A DNA stretch of 64,000 bases. It comes from JAFMJV01 sp963800275 (GTDB lineage Bacteria; Chloroflexota; Limnocylindria; Limnocylindrales; CSP1-4). The notes under the pieces are model-generated. The model saw nothing but the letters and a program-made list of their open reading frames with translations. It ran no database searches and was not told the origin of the DNA. Below, piece after piece: positions 44,290-51,851 of this stretch; the stretch's first letter is position 1; each line of letters opens with the position of its first letter. Where the stretch lies: positions 1 to 64,000 of the forward strand of contig CAWDAI010000011.1 of the NCBI GenBank assembly GCA_963800275.1, in the 5' to 3' direction. The position numbers were made by a program, and so were the translations under genes.

Positions 44290-45174
44290 ATGCATTTCTT
44301 GCGCTTCTCGGTCCGTCAGGCCCTGCAAGGCTTGTGGCGCAACAGCGTCATGACCTTCGCGGCTACCTTCACCATGATCCTGATGCTCATCCTGCTCTCC
44401 GCACTGGTCATCGTCATCGCTGGCGTGGAGGCTGGGCTCGACTACATCGAGACGCGCGTCGAGGTGCGGGCAGAGCTGCACCGGGGCGTGCTCCAGGAGC
44501 GCGTGGACGACCTCATGGCGCGGGTGGAAGCCCTGCCGGAGGTGGCCGGTGTGGCCTACACCAGCGAGGAAGAGGCGCTCCAGCAGTTCCTGGCCACACG
44601 CGAGGAGCAGGGCCAGGATACGTCCGTCATCGCGGGTGTCTCCAATCCCCTGTACGCCTTTCTCACGGTAGACCTGGTCAATCCGCGTGAAAGCGACGCG
44701 GTGGTGGAGATGCTGCGCGGGGAGACCGGGCTCGTGCGCTTCGTGCCCAACCAGCAACTGGGCATCGATCGCCTCGTGGAGCTCACCGCCCAACTGCGCA
44801 ACCTGGGCGTGATCGTGCTCAGCTTCGTGGCGCTGACCGTGCTGCTCATCGTGGTCAACAGCATCCGCATGGCCCTGATGTCACGGGCCCAGGAGATCGA
44901 GATCATGCGCCTCGTGGGGGCCTCCGACCGCTATGTGCGCTGGCCGTTCATCCTCGAGGGCGTCTTCATCGGGCTCGCCGGCGCATTCATCACCCTCGCG
45001 CTGCTGCTCGTCGCCTCGCCCGCCATCAGCGACGTGGCCAGCGACATCGCAGGGTCGGTGCCCCTGGGCTTCGACCGCTCATTGACACTGCAGATCGTGG
45101 CCATCTCCATGGGTGCGGGCGTGGGGCTCGGCGGGTTGGGTGCCTGGATCAGCGTGCGCACCTACCTGCGCTGA
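44290..45174 (+). CDS. ftsX: Cell division protein FtsX
   Basis: Membrane partner of FtsE, 294 residues. A short N-terminal tail and TM1 (residues about 22-46) precede a large external domain (about 47-165) and three more helices near the C-terminus. MSRAQEIEIMRLVGASDRYVRWPFILEG is the conserved FtsX cytoplasmic coupling segment. The external domain should contact a periplasmic or wall hydrolase activator. The downstream S41 protease gene, which may belong to the same transcript, follows after 15 bases. Confidence 0.95.
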   Translation: MHFLRFSVRQALQGLWRNSVMTFAATFTMILMLILLSALVIVIAGVEAGLDYIETRVEVRAELHRGVLQERVDDLMARVEALPEVAGVAYTSEEEALQQFLATREEQGQDTSVIAGVSNPLYAFLTVDLVNPRESDAVVEMLRGETGLVRFVPNQQLGIDRLVELTAQLRNLGVIVLSFVALTVLLIVVNSIRMALMSRAQEIEIMRLVGASDRYVRWPFILEGVFIGLAGAFITLALLLVASPAISDVASDIAGSVPLGFDRSLTLQIVAISMGAGVGLGGLGAWISVRTYLR

Positions 45175-45189
45175 GCGAGTGACCGGCAC

Positions 45190-46521
45190 GTGATGGACCA
45201 GGAAGCAGGCTCGGCCCCCCCTGGTCGGCCTGAGCCGCCGCCGTCCCCGTCGGGTGGCAGCAGCGTCGGGCTGGTGGCCTTGGGCCTGCTGGCCATCGGT
45301 GCGGCCGCGGTGTTTTGGGCTGGGCTGACGCTGGGCGGCGGTTCGGCTGGGCGCAATGACGACGAGCGGGCTGCGATCGCAGCTTTCACCGAGACCTACC
45401 AGCGCATCGCTGACGACTTCGTCGGATCGCCCTTGCCCGATGCCGTGCTGGAAGGGGCGATCGAGGGCATGTTCGATGCACTCGGGGACCCCTATTCGCG
45501 CTACATGAGCCCCACTGAGTTCTCCGCCGCCGTCGACGAGGCACGTGGCCAGTTCGAGGGGGTCGGGGCCGTCATGGCTGTCGAGGACGCGGCCGGAGAG
45601 AGCTGCGCGCAGATCGACGACGGTTGTGGCCTGCACGTGCTGCAGCTGCTCAGCGGAGCGCCCGCCGAAGCTGCGGGCCTGCTCGCCGGCGACGTGGTCA
45701 CCGCCGTCGATGGGACTGCCCTGGCGGGCTCCACCATCGATGATGCCGTGCGCCTCATCCGCGGGCCAAGGGGCAGCGTGGTCACGCTCACCGTGGAGCG
45801 GGCCGGCGAATCCCTCGAGCTGCCGATCACCCGTGACACCGTGGCCACGGAGGATGTGCACGCGGCCACCCTCGCGGATGGTCGGATCGGCTACATCTCC
45901 ATCGACGGCTTCAGCCTGAATGCCGCGGAGGACTTCGCCGGGGCGCTGCAAGGCCTGCTCGACGAAGGCGTGGACGGCCTGGTGCTCGACGTGCGCGACG
46001 ATCCCGGCGGCTTCGTCGACGCCGCGGTCGAGATCAGCAGCCAGTTCCTGGCGGACGGGCCCGTGTTCTGGGAGGAGGATGCGCAAGGCCGGCAAACGCC
46101 CGTGGATGCCCTCGGCGAGGGGCTCGCCACCGATGGCAGCGTGCGCCTGGCCGTGCTCGTGAACGGCGCCAGCGCCTCCGCCAGCGAGATCCTCGGGGGC
46201 GCCTTGCAGGACGCCGGGCGGGCGCGACTGGTGGGCGAGACGACGTTCGGCAAGGGCACCGTCCAGGAGTGGAGCGAGTTGCCCGCGGACGCCGGGGGCT
46301 ACCGGCTGTCGATCGCCAAGTGGTTGACTCGCGGCAAGCGCTGGATCGACCGCGAGGGCCTGACCCCCGACCTCGTCGTAGCCGACGAAGGAGTCCGGTA
46401 CCGACCAGGTCTGGACGGTGCCGACCCGGCACTCGATGCCCAGCTGCAGGCGGCTGTCGCGCTGCTGCTCGCTGAGCCGCCTGGGAGCCTCGCCCCGAAG
46501 GCTTCACCGATCGGCGACTGA
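45190..46521 (+). CDS. S41 C-terminal processing peptidase (CtpA/CtpB-like)
   Basis: A 443-residue membrane-anchored serine protease. A Pro-rich cytoplasmic tail and a TM anchor (about residues 24-48) are followed by the S41 N-terminal helical region and a PDZ domain (about residues 115-215; GAPAEAAGLLAGDVVTAVDG). The protease domain has a catalytic Ser330 in GASASASEI and Lys355 in TTFGKGTVQ, 25 residues apart as usual. Two cysteines in ESCAQIDDGCG form a likely PDZ-loop disulfide. It follows ftsX by 15 bases, a frequent ftsEX-ctp arrangement. The start is GTG at 45190 or ATG at 45193. Confidence 0.93.
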   Translation: MMDQEAGSAPPGRPEPPPSPSGGSSVGLVALGLLAIGAAAVFWAGLTLGGGSAGRNDDERAAIAAFTETYQRIADDFVGSPLPDAVLEGAIEGMFDALGDPYSRYMSPTEFSAAVDEARGQFEGVGAVMAVEDAAGESCAQIDDGCGLHVLQLLSGAPAEAAGLLAGDVVTAVDGTALAGSTIDDAVRLIRGPRGSVVTLTVERAGESLELPITRDTVATEDVHAATLADGRIGYISIDGFSLNAAEDFAGALQGLLDEGVDGLVLDVRDDPGGFVDAAVEISSQFLADGPVFWEEDAQGRQTPVDALGEGLATDGSVRLAVLVNGASASASEILGGALQDAGRARLVGETTFGKGTVQEWSELPADAGGYRLSIAKWLTRGKRWIDREGLTPDLVVADEGVRYRPGLDGADPALDAQLQAAVALLLAEPPGSLAPKASPIGD

Positions 46522-46578
46522 CCGCCGCGTGAGCTCGTGAGCAGGTTCTTGACAGGTCGGGTAATGTCTCCTCAAGCG

Positions 46579-46643
46579 AAAGGAGGTGGTGTCTAATGCA
46601 TGATCATTTAAGTAGCAGCACCACCTCGGAGGATCGGCGCTAA
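46579..46643 (+). CDS. Candidate 15-residue leader peptide with near-perfect ribosome binding site
   Basis: The ORF ATG 46596 - TAA 46643 encodes MHDHLSSSTTSEDRR. It is preceded at 46579-46588 by AAAGGAGGTG, a ten-base perfect complement to the 3' end of 16S rRNA, with 9 bases between GGAGG and ATG. It lies in the ctp-smpB gap, followed by a GC-rich terminator-like hairpin. The quality and placement of the ribosome site argue for translation, but no homologous leader peptide is recognised. The feature start includes the ribosome site. Confidence 0.5.
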
Positions 46644-46672
46644 GTCGATCTGACGAGTGGTGCTTGCCACCA
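46583..46672 (+). promoter_or_regulatory. Alternative RNA hairpins of the smpB leader
   Basis: Segment 1, GAGGTGGTG (46583-46591, containing the SD), pairs perfectly with segment 2, CACCACCTC (46619-46627). Segment 2 can instead pair by CACCAC with segment 3, GTGGTG (46657-46662). Segment 3 can pair with segment 4, CACCA (46668-46672). The mutually exclusive pairings are arranged like a transcription attenuator. They are read by eye; no energies were calculated. Confidence 0.45.
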
Positions 46673-46674
46673 GG

Positions 46675-46698
46675 ACGCCGGCCCGTTCGGGCCGGCGT
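46675..46698 (+). terminator. Terminator-like hairpin upstream of smpB
   Basis: ACGCCGGCCC (46675-46684) pairs perfectly with GGGCCGGCGT (46689-46698) around a GTTC tetraloop, followed by a moderately U-rich TCGTGTGTCT. It may end the ctp transcript or act as the switchable terminator of the leader. Confidence 0.6.
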
Positions 46699-46762
46699 TC
46701 GTGTGTCTATGCGACCCTATCGGTCCGCGGCCAGCACCGCCGCACACACAGGGAGCCCACCG

Positions 46763-47224
46763 ATGGGCAAGACCATCGCCACCAACCGCAAAGCACGCCA
46801 CGACTACACGGTCGAGGACTCGTTCGAGGCAGGCATCGCCCTCACCGGCACGGAGATCAAGTCCGTGCGGCAAGGCTCGGTCAACCTGCAGGACGCCTAT
46901 GCCCGCATCGAGAAAGGTGAGGTCTGGCTGATCGGGGCCCGCATCGCTCCCTGGGCCGGCGGCAACCGCTGGAACCATGACCCCATGCGAGATCGCAAGC
47001 TGTTGATCCACCGCACCCATATCGACCAGCTGGTCGGTCGCACCAAGGCCAAAGGCCTGACGATGGTGCCGCTCTCGATGTACTTCAACGATCGCGGCAA
47101 GGCCAAGGTCGAGGTCGGCCTGGTGCGAGGCAAGAAGAACTACGATCGACGCCGCGACATCGCCGCGCGCGATGCCCGGCGCGACATGGACCGCGAGATC
47201 GCCGACGCGGTGCGGGGTCGCTGA
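46763..47224 (+). CDS. smpB: SsrA-binding protein SmpB
   Basis: A 153-residue partner of tmRNA in trans-translation. It begins MGKTIATNRKARHDYTVEDS, and contains ETGIALTGTEIKSVR-like FEAGIALTGTEIKSVRQGSV, NLQDAYARIEKGEVWLIGA and the basic C-terminal tail KVEVGLVRGKKNYDRRRDIA that occupies the empty mRNA channel. The ATG at 46763 has GGGAG 8 bases upstream. It lies directly upstream of its RNA partner ssrA (72 bases apart). Confidence 0.97.
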   Translation: MGKTIATNRKARHDYTVEDSFEAGIALTGTEIKSVRQGSVNLQDAYARIEKGEVWLIGARIAPWAGGNRWNHDPMRDRKLLIHRTHIDQLVGRTKAKGLTMVPLSMYFNDRGKAKVEVGLVRGKKNYDRRRDIAARDARRDMDREIADAVRGR

Positions 47225-47278
47225 AAGGTCGGTCGTGCATCGACCATCCGGGCACTGGTCGGAATGACGCGGGGGCGA

Positions 47279-47284
47279 TATAAT
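47279..47284 (+). promoter_or_regulatory. -10 box (TATAAT) of ssrA
   Basis: A perfect TATAAT ends 11 bases before the mature tmRNA 5' end at 47296. The -35 region (around 47255-47260, CTGGTC) is weak. Confidence 0.7.
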
Positions 47285-47295
47285 CGATGGTCCGT

Positions 47296-47671
47296 GGGGA
47301 TGCGTGGTTTCGACAGGGCCCGAACCCCGAGGAACGCGAGTCGAGGTTGCCATCGGGCCTCGTTAATCAGGTGGCAAAACGAAGTAACTGGCAACAACCG
47401 CCAGCCTGCTCTCGCCCTCGCGGCCTAAGGCCGTAAGGTGAGCGTGGAAGCAGCCTCGTCCTCGCGGGCTGTGGAAGCGTCAATCAGCGAGGATGCGCTC
47501 CCGGCAAGCGTCGCGTAGCCAGGAGTCAAGCCCGCAAGGGGACGCGACTGGATCCGGCGCCACGGTGCCGATGCTGGGACGACGGATCGACGACAAACCA
47601 TCGGCTACGCTCGTAGTGGTCTTCGGCAGAAGGTTCTGGACGGGGAGTTCGACCCTCCCCCATCTCCACCA
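47296..47671 (+). ncRNA. ssrA: Transfer-messenger RNA (tmRNA)
   Basis: About 376 bases. The 5' end GGGGATGCGTGGTTTCGACA is the tmRNA signature, and the 3' end CATCTCCACCA pairs with GGGGATG as a 7-bp acceptor stem including the alanyl G3.U70 pair. The T arm GGGGAGTTCGACCCTCCCC is intact, and CCA is encoded. The resume codon is GGC at 47390 (preceded by AGTAACT) and the tag reads GNNRQPALALAA with TAA at 47426. The -LALAA end is the usual degron for ClpXP. One-piece form; smpB lies just upstream. Confidence 0.97.
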
Positions 47672-47685
47672 ACCACGGATAGCGC

Positions 47686-47714
47686 TCGACCCCGTCGGAT
47701 CCCGACGGGGTCGA
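47686..47714. terminator. Terminator hairpin after ssrA, convergent with jag
   Basis: TCGACCCCGTCGG (47686-47698) pairs perfectly with CCGACGGGGTCGA (47702-47714) around the loop ATC. The 13-bp stem lies between tmRNA and the end of jag, so it may serve both strands. No U-tract follows. Confidence 0.7.
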
Positions 47715-47736
47715 TCCATGTGACGGGGTCGGGGCC

Positions 47737-48690
47737 TCAGGCCTTGAGCACGACCACCCGGCGCATGGGCTCTTCCCCGATGGACTGCGTGGTCACGCCG
47801 TCCACGTCGCGCAGGGCCAGGTGCACCCAGCGCCGCTCGAGCGCGGACATGGGCTCCAGCTGCAGCATCTGCCCCGTCTCCTTCACGCGCTCGGCCGCCC
47901 TCGTCGCGACCTCCACCAGCTGGCGCTCGCGCCGTCCGCGGTAGTCCTCGACGTCGACCAGGACGCGCGTCCACGTGCCCATCTGGCGGCTGAGCATGAG
48001 GTTGACCAGATGCTGGAGCGCTGAAAGCCGCTCGCCCTTGCGACCGATGAGCGCGCCCAAGGCCTCCTTCTCGTCCGCGTCGGCGCCGTAGACGGTGATC
48101 TTGGCGGTGGCTCCGGAGCTGACCTCGACGGTCGCGTCGTAGCCCATCATCTGGACCAGCGTCTCGAGGATCTCCTTGCCGGCGGCAAGCGCCTCGGGCG
48201 AAGCCTCGGCGTCATCGTCGGCTGCCGCCTTGGAGCTGGAGCCGGCGGCGACCGCAGCCTCGACCTCCGTCGCGGCCGCCTCACTCACCTTTGACGTCTC
48301 GCCCGAGCGGCGTTCGTTGCGTCCACGGTGGCGGTCTCCGTCACGGTCGTGAGAGCGGCTCCGGCGGGGGCGCGAGTCACCGCCTCGGTCATCCCGGCCG
48401 GATCCTTCGCCTGACGATCCTTCGCGGGGCGGCTCCTCTCGCGCAGGGGCAGGCGTGATCGCCGGCGCGGCAGTCTCTGCGGCCTCCTTCTTGGGCGCTG
48501 AGCCGCCCAGCGCGGCGCGGGGAGCCGCGATGATGCGGGCGGGCTCGGCTCCCATGCCGAGGACCCCCCGGCTGCCTTGGGTCAGGATCTCGAAGTCGAG
48601 GTCCGAGAGGCCGGAGACCCCGAACTCCTCCCGCGCTGACTTCAGCGCCTCCTCGACCGTCTTGCCGGTGAACTCCTGGTATTCGCTCAT
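47737..48690 (-). CDS. Jag/KhpB RNA-binding protein (Jag-N, KH, R3H)
   Basis: A 317-residue protein. The N-terminal Jag-N domain (residues about 1-52; EYQEFTGKTVEEALKSARE, RGVLGMG) is followed by a low-complexity linker of about 110 residues rich in Arg, Asp, Ser and Ala, longer than in most Jag proteins. Then come a KH domain with the GxxG-like LIGRKGERLSALQHLVNLM, and a C-terminal R3H domain with RRWVHLALRDVDGV. It is thought to bind small RNAs and affect division and envelope growth. The start overlaps the yidC stop in ATGA. Confidence 0.93.
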   Translation of the reverse strand: MSEYQEFTGKTVEEALKSAREEFGVSGLSDLDFEILTQGSRGVLGMGAEPARIIAAPRAALGGSAPKKEAAETAAPAITPAPAREEPPREGSSGEGSGRDDRGGDSRPRRSRSHDRDGDRHRGRNERRSGETSKVSEAAATEVEAAVAAGSSSKAAADDDAEASPEALAAGKEILETLVQMMGYDATVEVSSGATAKITVYGADADEKEALGALIGRKGERLSALQHLVNLMLSRQMGTWTRVLVDVEDYRGRRERQLVEVATRAAERVKETGQMLQLEPMSALERRWVHLALRDVDGVTTQSIGEEPMRRVVVLKA

Positions 48691-50171
48691 CGTCGTCTCC
48701 CTCGCCGGCGGCTGCGTCGCCGTGCCGGCCTGATGGTGCCCGCGGCGCTGTCCTGGGTGGTGCGCTTGGTGGTCTCGGTCTTGCCGTCCTTGTCAGGGGC
48801 GGCGGGTTTCGGCGCCGGCATGCTCACCGGGAATGGCGCCGAGAAATCCTTGGCGAAGCCCGGTGTCCAGCCAAAGAGCGGGAAGAGCCCGCCGAAGCCG
48901 TTGATCAGGAACTGCTGGACGATGCTGAAGATGGTGGTGGTGATCCAGTAGATGAAGAGGCCGGCCGGGAGGATGGCGCCGTAGACCAGCGAGAACAACG
49001 GCATGATCAGCATCAAGCGGTTGGTGGTCGCGGCGGCCGAGTCGCCGGGGGCCGTGTTGCGGTTCATCATCATGCGTGACTGGATGAGCTGCAGGAAGGC
49101 CGACACCAGCGCCAGCAACGACAGGCCGAGGCCCAGGCCGCCGAGCACGATGATGAAGATCTCGGGCTGGTTCGAGGGCAGCCCACCGGGATAGCCGGGG
49201 AAGATGAAGGCGCCGTCCTGGATCGTGGGGATCCACGCCAGCCAGGGGATGTCCGGGTCGATGCAGGGAGCGTAGGGGTCGTTGGGGTACTGGCACTGGA
49301 TCTGGACCAGCTCGATGCCGAAGGGGTGGAGCATGGAGCTGATATCGGGGGCGCTGAGGCCCTGGCGGATGACCTGGTACATGGGCAGCAAGAGGACGAG
49401 CTGCAGCACCGCCGGGAGGCAACCCGAGGCCGGATTCACGCCACGGTCCCGGTAGAGCTTCATCTGCTCCTCGGAGACCTTGGCGCGGTCGCCCTTGTAC
49501 TTGGCCTGGATGGCCCTCAGCTCCGGCTGGAGCATCTGCATCCGCCGCTGCGAGACGATCTGGGCCCGGAACACCGGGATCAACAGGATGCGGATGATGA
49601 TGGTGAGCAGGATGATGGCGATGCCGATGTCGCCGGTGATGCTATAGAGGAAGGCCATCCCGATGAAGATGACCTGGAAGATGGGCGTGAAGACCCACGA
49701 CAGCAGCGCCATCGGGTCGGCCCCATTGGGTTGAGCCGGACACAGGTTGGGATGCGGCGGCTCGGTCGCGTTCGGATCGGGCGTAGCGTCAGGATTCGGC
49801 GAGGGCGTGGGCGCGCACGGATCGCCGTGCGTCTTGGATCCCGGGGCGAACGTCTCCGAGGCGCTGGGCGCAGGTGAACCGGCGGCAGCGTCGCCGGCCG
49901 CGTCGGAAGCAGGAGTGGCGACCGGGACCGGCGAGGGCACCAGCGAAGCCCTCGGGGAGGGGGTGGCGCTCGGCGGCAGCGAGGGGAGGTCGGACGGAGC
50001 GACCGTGACCGCGCTCGTGGGGTCCGGCACGGCCGAGGGGCCCGCGGTCTGGGCCATGACCGGAGCGACCGCGAAGCTGAAGGCGATCAGGGCGATGGCG
50101 ATCGCCGCGAGCAGGTCGATGCTCGAGAGGCGGAGGGGGCCGCGCAGGGCGCGGCGGACGCTGGTCATCAT
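48687..50171 (-). CDS. yidC: Membrane protein insertase YidC/Oxa1
   Basis: A 494-residue insertase. A signal-like first helix (about residues 18-40) is followed by about 105 residues of extracytoplasmic Pro/Ala/Ser/Thr-rich linker, then the five-helix YidC core. The first core helix is followed by the positively charged FRAQIVSQRRMQMLQPELRA coiled hairpin containing the groove arginine. The C-terminus has a very basic tail (RRRSRRRGRRR) typical of ribosome-binding YidC proteins without an SRP-dependent partner. No lipobox was seen at the N-terminus. It overlaps yidD by 4 bases. Confidence 0.95.
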   Translation of the reverse strand: MMTSVRRALRGPLRLSSIDLLAAIAIALIAFSFAVAPVMAQTAGPSAVPDPTSAVTVAPSDLPSLPPSATPSPRASLVPSPVPVATPASDAAGDAAAGSPAPSASETFAPGSKTHGDPCAPTPSPNPDATPDPNATEPPHPNLCPAQPNGADPMALLSWVFTPIFQVIFIGMAFLYSITGDIGIAIILLTIIIRILLIPVFRAQIVSQRRMQMLQPELRAIQAKYKGDRAKVSEEQMKLYRDRGVNPASGCLPAVLQLVLLLPMYQVIRQGLSAPDISSMLHPFGIELVQIQCQYPNDPYAPCIDPDIPWLAWIPTIQDGAFIFPGYPGGLPSNQPEIFIIVLGGLGLGLSLLALVSAFLQLIQSRMMMNRNTAPGDSAAATTNRLMLIMPLFSLVYGAILPAGLFIYWITTTIFSIVQQFLINGFGGLFPLFGWTPGFAKDFSAPFPVSMPAPKPAAPDKDGKTETTKRTTQDSAAGTIRPARRRSRRRGRRR

Positions 50172-50398
50172 TTCACCGGGTCATAGCCGCCGGGTCGCCA
50201 GGGACCGCAGCTGGCGATGCGCTTGGCACCCATCCAGCCGCCCTTGAGCAGCCCGTACTTGGAGATGGCCTGCTCGGTGTACACGGAACAGGATGGTTCG
50301 TAGCGACACGAGCCGGCGAACAGCGGCGAGAGCGTCTTGCGGTAGACGTGGATAGCCCCGATGCCGATGCGCTTGGGCAGGTTCGTGAGCGTGCTCAT
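50168..50398 (-). CDS. yidD: Membrane protein insertion efficiency factor YidD
   Basis: A 76-residue peripheral membrane protein. The sequence LSPLFAGSCRYEPSCSVYTEQAI and the conserved GGWMGAKRIASCGPWRPGGYDP match the family. It assists YidC-dependent insertion. The ATG at 50398 overlaps the rnpA stop and the yidC ATG overlaps its own stop (ATGA), so the run rpmH-rnpA-yidD-yidC-jag is fully coupled. Confidence 0.96.
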   Translation of the reverse strand: MSTLTNLPKRIGIGAIHVYRKTLSPLFAGSCRYEPSCSVYTEQAISKYGLLKGGWMGAKRIASCGPWRPGGYDPVK

Positions 50399-50733
50399 GC
50401 ATCCGCCTTCGCCGAGGCACGGGCGAACGGCAGCAAGCGCTCGAGCGTGGAACGGAGCTCGTCGAAGGTAGCCTCGGTGGCAGGGCGGCGCATCACGATG
50501 AGGATGTCATGACCGGGGCCTGCGCGGGCGACGCGTCGACGCAGGATCTCCCGGACCCTGCGGCGCAGTCGGTTGCGCTCGACCGCGCCACCGAGGTGCC
50601 GGCCGGTCGAGATGCCGAAGCGGTCATGGTCGAGCCCATTCGGTACGAAGCGGACGACCATGAGTCGATCCGGCCGGGAGCTTCCTCGCTGGCTGATGCG
50701 CGCGAAGTCTGCCCGGGACCGGAGAGTCGGCAC
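50395..50733 (-). CDS. rnpA: Ribonuclease P protein component
   Basis: About 112 residues of RnpA, which helps the P RNA mature tRNA 5' ends. The start GTG at 50733 (VPTLRSRADFARI) follows a GAGGGGGG element and gives the conserved beginning; a longer in-frame reading overlaps rpmH. The RNR motif is AVERNRLRRRVREILRR and the C-terminal helix is TFDELRSTLERLLPFA. It lies 25 bases after rpmH. Confidence 0.94.
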   Translation of the reverse strand: MPTLRSRADFARISQRGSSRPDRLMVVRFVPNGLDHDRFGISTGRHLGGAVERNRLRRRVREILRRRVARAGPGHDILIVMRRPATEATFDELRSTLERLLPFARASAKADA

Positions 50734-50758
50734 GGCCCCCCTCTGGGTCTGCCGACCG

Positions 50759-50896
50759 TCAGACGGTGAGCTTCTTGCGGCCACGCGCGCGCCGGGCGGC
50801 GAGCACCTTGCGGCCACCCTGGCTCTTCATGCGCTTGCGGAAGCCGTGCTCCTTGGCGCGATGGCGCTTCTTGGGCTGGTACGTTTGCTTTGTCAC
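50759..50896 (-). CDS. rpmH: 50S ribosomal protein L34
   Basis: A 45-residue highly basic protein. TYQPKKRHRAKEHGFRKRM and the GGRKVLAARRARGRKKL end are the L34 signature. The GTG start at 50896 gives MTKQTYQPKK; longer readings upstream are not conserved. It heads the leftward rpmH-rnpA-yidD-yidC-jag cluster, which in many bacteria faces dnaA across the origin; here a CsaA-like gene is between them. Confidence 0.97.
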   Translation of the reverse strand: MTKQTYQPKKRHRAKEHGFRKRMKSQGGRKVLAARRARGRKKLTV

Positions 50897-51037
50897 TGGG
50901 GTCTGGGCTCCTTCAGGCGAGCGGTCTGGATCGTCTCGTGACCGGCCCGCCGATGCGGATGTGAGCGGTGCGGACCACGCGCCGGTAGACCACTCGTGGT
51001 CGTCCCGGGAGCACCCGCGCGCATCGGTAACGGGCGG

Positions 51038-51043
51038 ATTATA
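51038..51043 (-). promoter_or_regulatory. -10 box (TATAAT) for rpmH-rnpA-yidD-yidC-jag
   Basis: On the minus strand a perfect TATAAT lies about 140 bases upstream of rpmH. No clear -35 is seen at 16-18 bases. It sits in the divergent gap between rpmH and the CsaA-like gene. Confidence 0.5.
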
Positions 51044-51076
51044 CGCGACCACCTGCCCTAGCCGGAGGAATTGACC

Positions 51077-51457
51077 GTGAGCCCAGCCCCATCCGACGCC
51101 GAGGAGGCCTTCCTCCCGCCCGGCAGCGCCACCATCGAGGACTTCTACCGCCTCGACTTGCGGGTGGGGCGGATCCTGGCGGCGCAGCCCCTCGAGGGCG
51201 CCCGCAAACCGGCCTACCGGCTGCGTATCGACTTCGGCCCGGGCGGCCAGCGGCAGTCGTCCGCACAGCTGACGGTGACCTACCGGGACCCCGCAAAGCT
51301 GGTCGGCCGACTGGTGGTGGCGGTGGTCAACCTCCTGCCTCGCCGGGTCGCGGGACTGCGCAGCGAGGTGCTCGTCCTCGGCGCCCTCGGGTCAGACGGC
51401 GAGATCCCCTTGCTCGGGGTCGACGCGGGAGCGGAGCCGGGCATGCGCATCGGGTAG
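51077..51457 (+). CDS. CsaA-like tRNA-binding-domain protein
   Basis: A 126-residue OB-fold protein of the EMAP/tRNA-binding domain family, like CsaA/YgjH. Conserved elements are FYRLDLRVGRILAAQPLEGARKPAYRLRIDFG, QSSAQLTVTYRDPAKLVGRLVVAVVNL and SEVLVLGA. CsaA has been described as an export-related chaperone; tRNA binding is also shown for relatives. The GTG at 51077 is preferred over the TTG at 51071, because GGAGG ends 8 bases before it. It stands alone between rpmH and dnaA. Confidence 0.88.
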   Translation: MSPAPSDAEEAFLPPGSATIEDFYRLDLRVGRILAAQPLEGARKPAYRLRIDFGPGGQRQSSAQLTVTYRDPAKLVGRLVVAVVNLLPRRVAGLRSEVLVLGALGSDGEIPLLGVDAGAEPGMRIG

Positions 51458-51851
51458 TCCGCGCCTCTCTTGTGGGGTGTGCACAGGTCCGGCAGGAGGT
51501 TCCGGAGCGATCGGTGGTGCATCCTGCCACCACCTATCCCGGCGGCGGGAAGGCGCTCGATGACGCTTCCTGACCCTGTCGCGAGCCCGTCCGGGCGAGG
51601 CACGAGCCTCGGCTCAGATACCCCCCGGGGGTATGCCGTTCAGACGTTGCGCGGCCCCGAAGGCCGGTGCTACCGTATGCCGCCCGGGAGCCGTCGAATG
51701 GACGCCGGGAGCCGAAGCTGGAGCCACGAACGCGACCACCCGATGGCGGCGGAAGGACTCCTCGCAGGCTGCTGTTCACGCCCCACCCCGGGCTTCTGGG
51801 ACGACACCCGGGGGGCGCCAGTCATGTGTAGCACGGGTCACGTTGCCATCG
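51458..51851. other. Non-coding region upstream of dnaA
   Basis: About 394 bases without a credible gene: readings in all frames are low-complexity and lack starts with ribosome sites. It contains the palindrome at 51618-51634 and a weak promoter-like pair, TTGCGC (about 51643) and TACCGT (about 51669), 18 bases apart, which might serve dnaA. No clear DnaA boxes were seen here. Confidence 0.45.
51618..51634. promoter_or_regulatory. CsoR/RcnR-like palindromic operator candidate
   Basis: ATACCCCCCGGGGGTAT is a palindrome of two 8-base arms (ATACCCCC / GGGGGTAT) around one C. The AT-flanked C-run/G-run layout resembles operators of CsoR-family copper/metal repressors. No csoR or copper gene lies nearby, so its function is unknown. 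Confidence 0.35.

Noticed and set aside
46549..46567. TTGACA followed by TAATGT as a promoter for the smpB leader
   Set aside because: The two hexamers are only 7 bases apart; there is no -10 at 16-18 bases from TTGACA. The start of this transcript is unresolved.
51633..51851. 73-codon N-terminal extension of dnaA in the same frame
   Set aside because: Composition is Arg/Ala/Pro/Gly-rich with no DnaA homology; the conserved domain I begins at the ATG at 51852.
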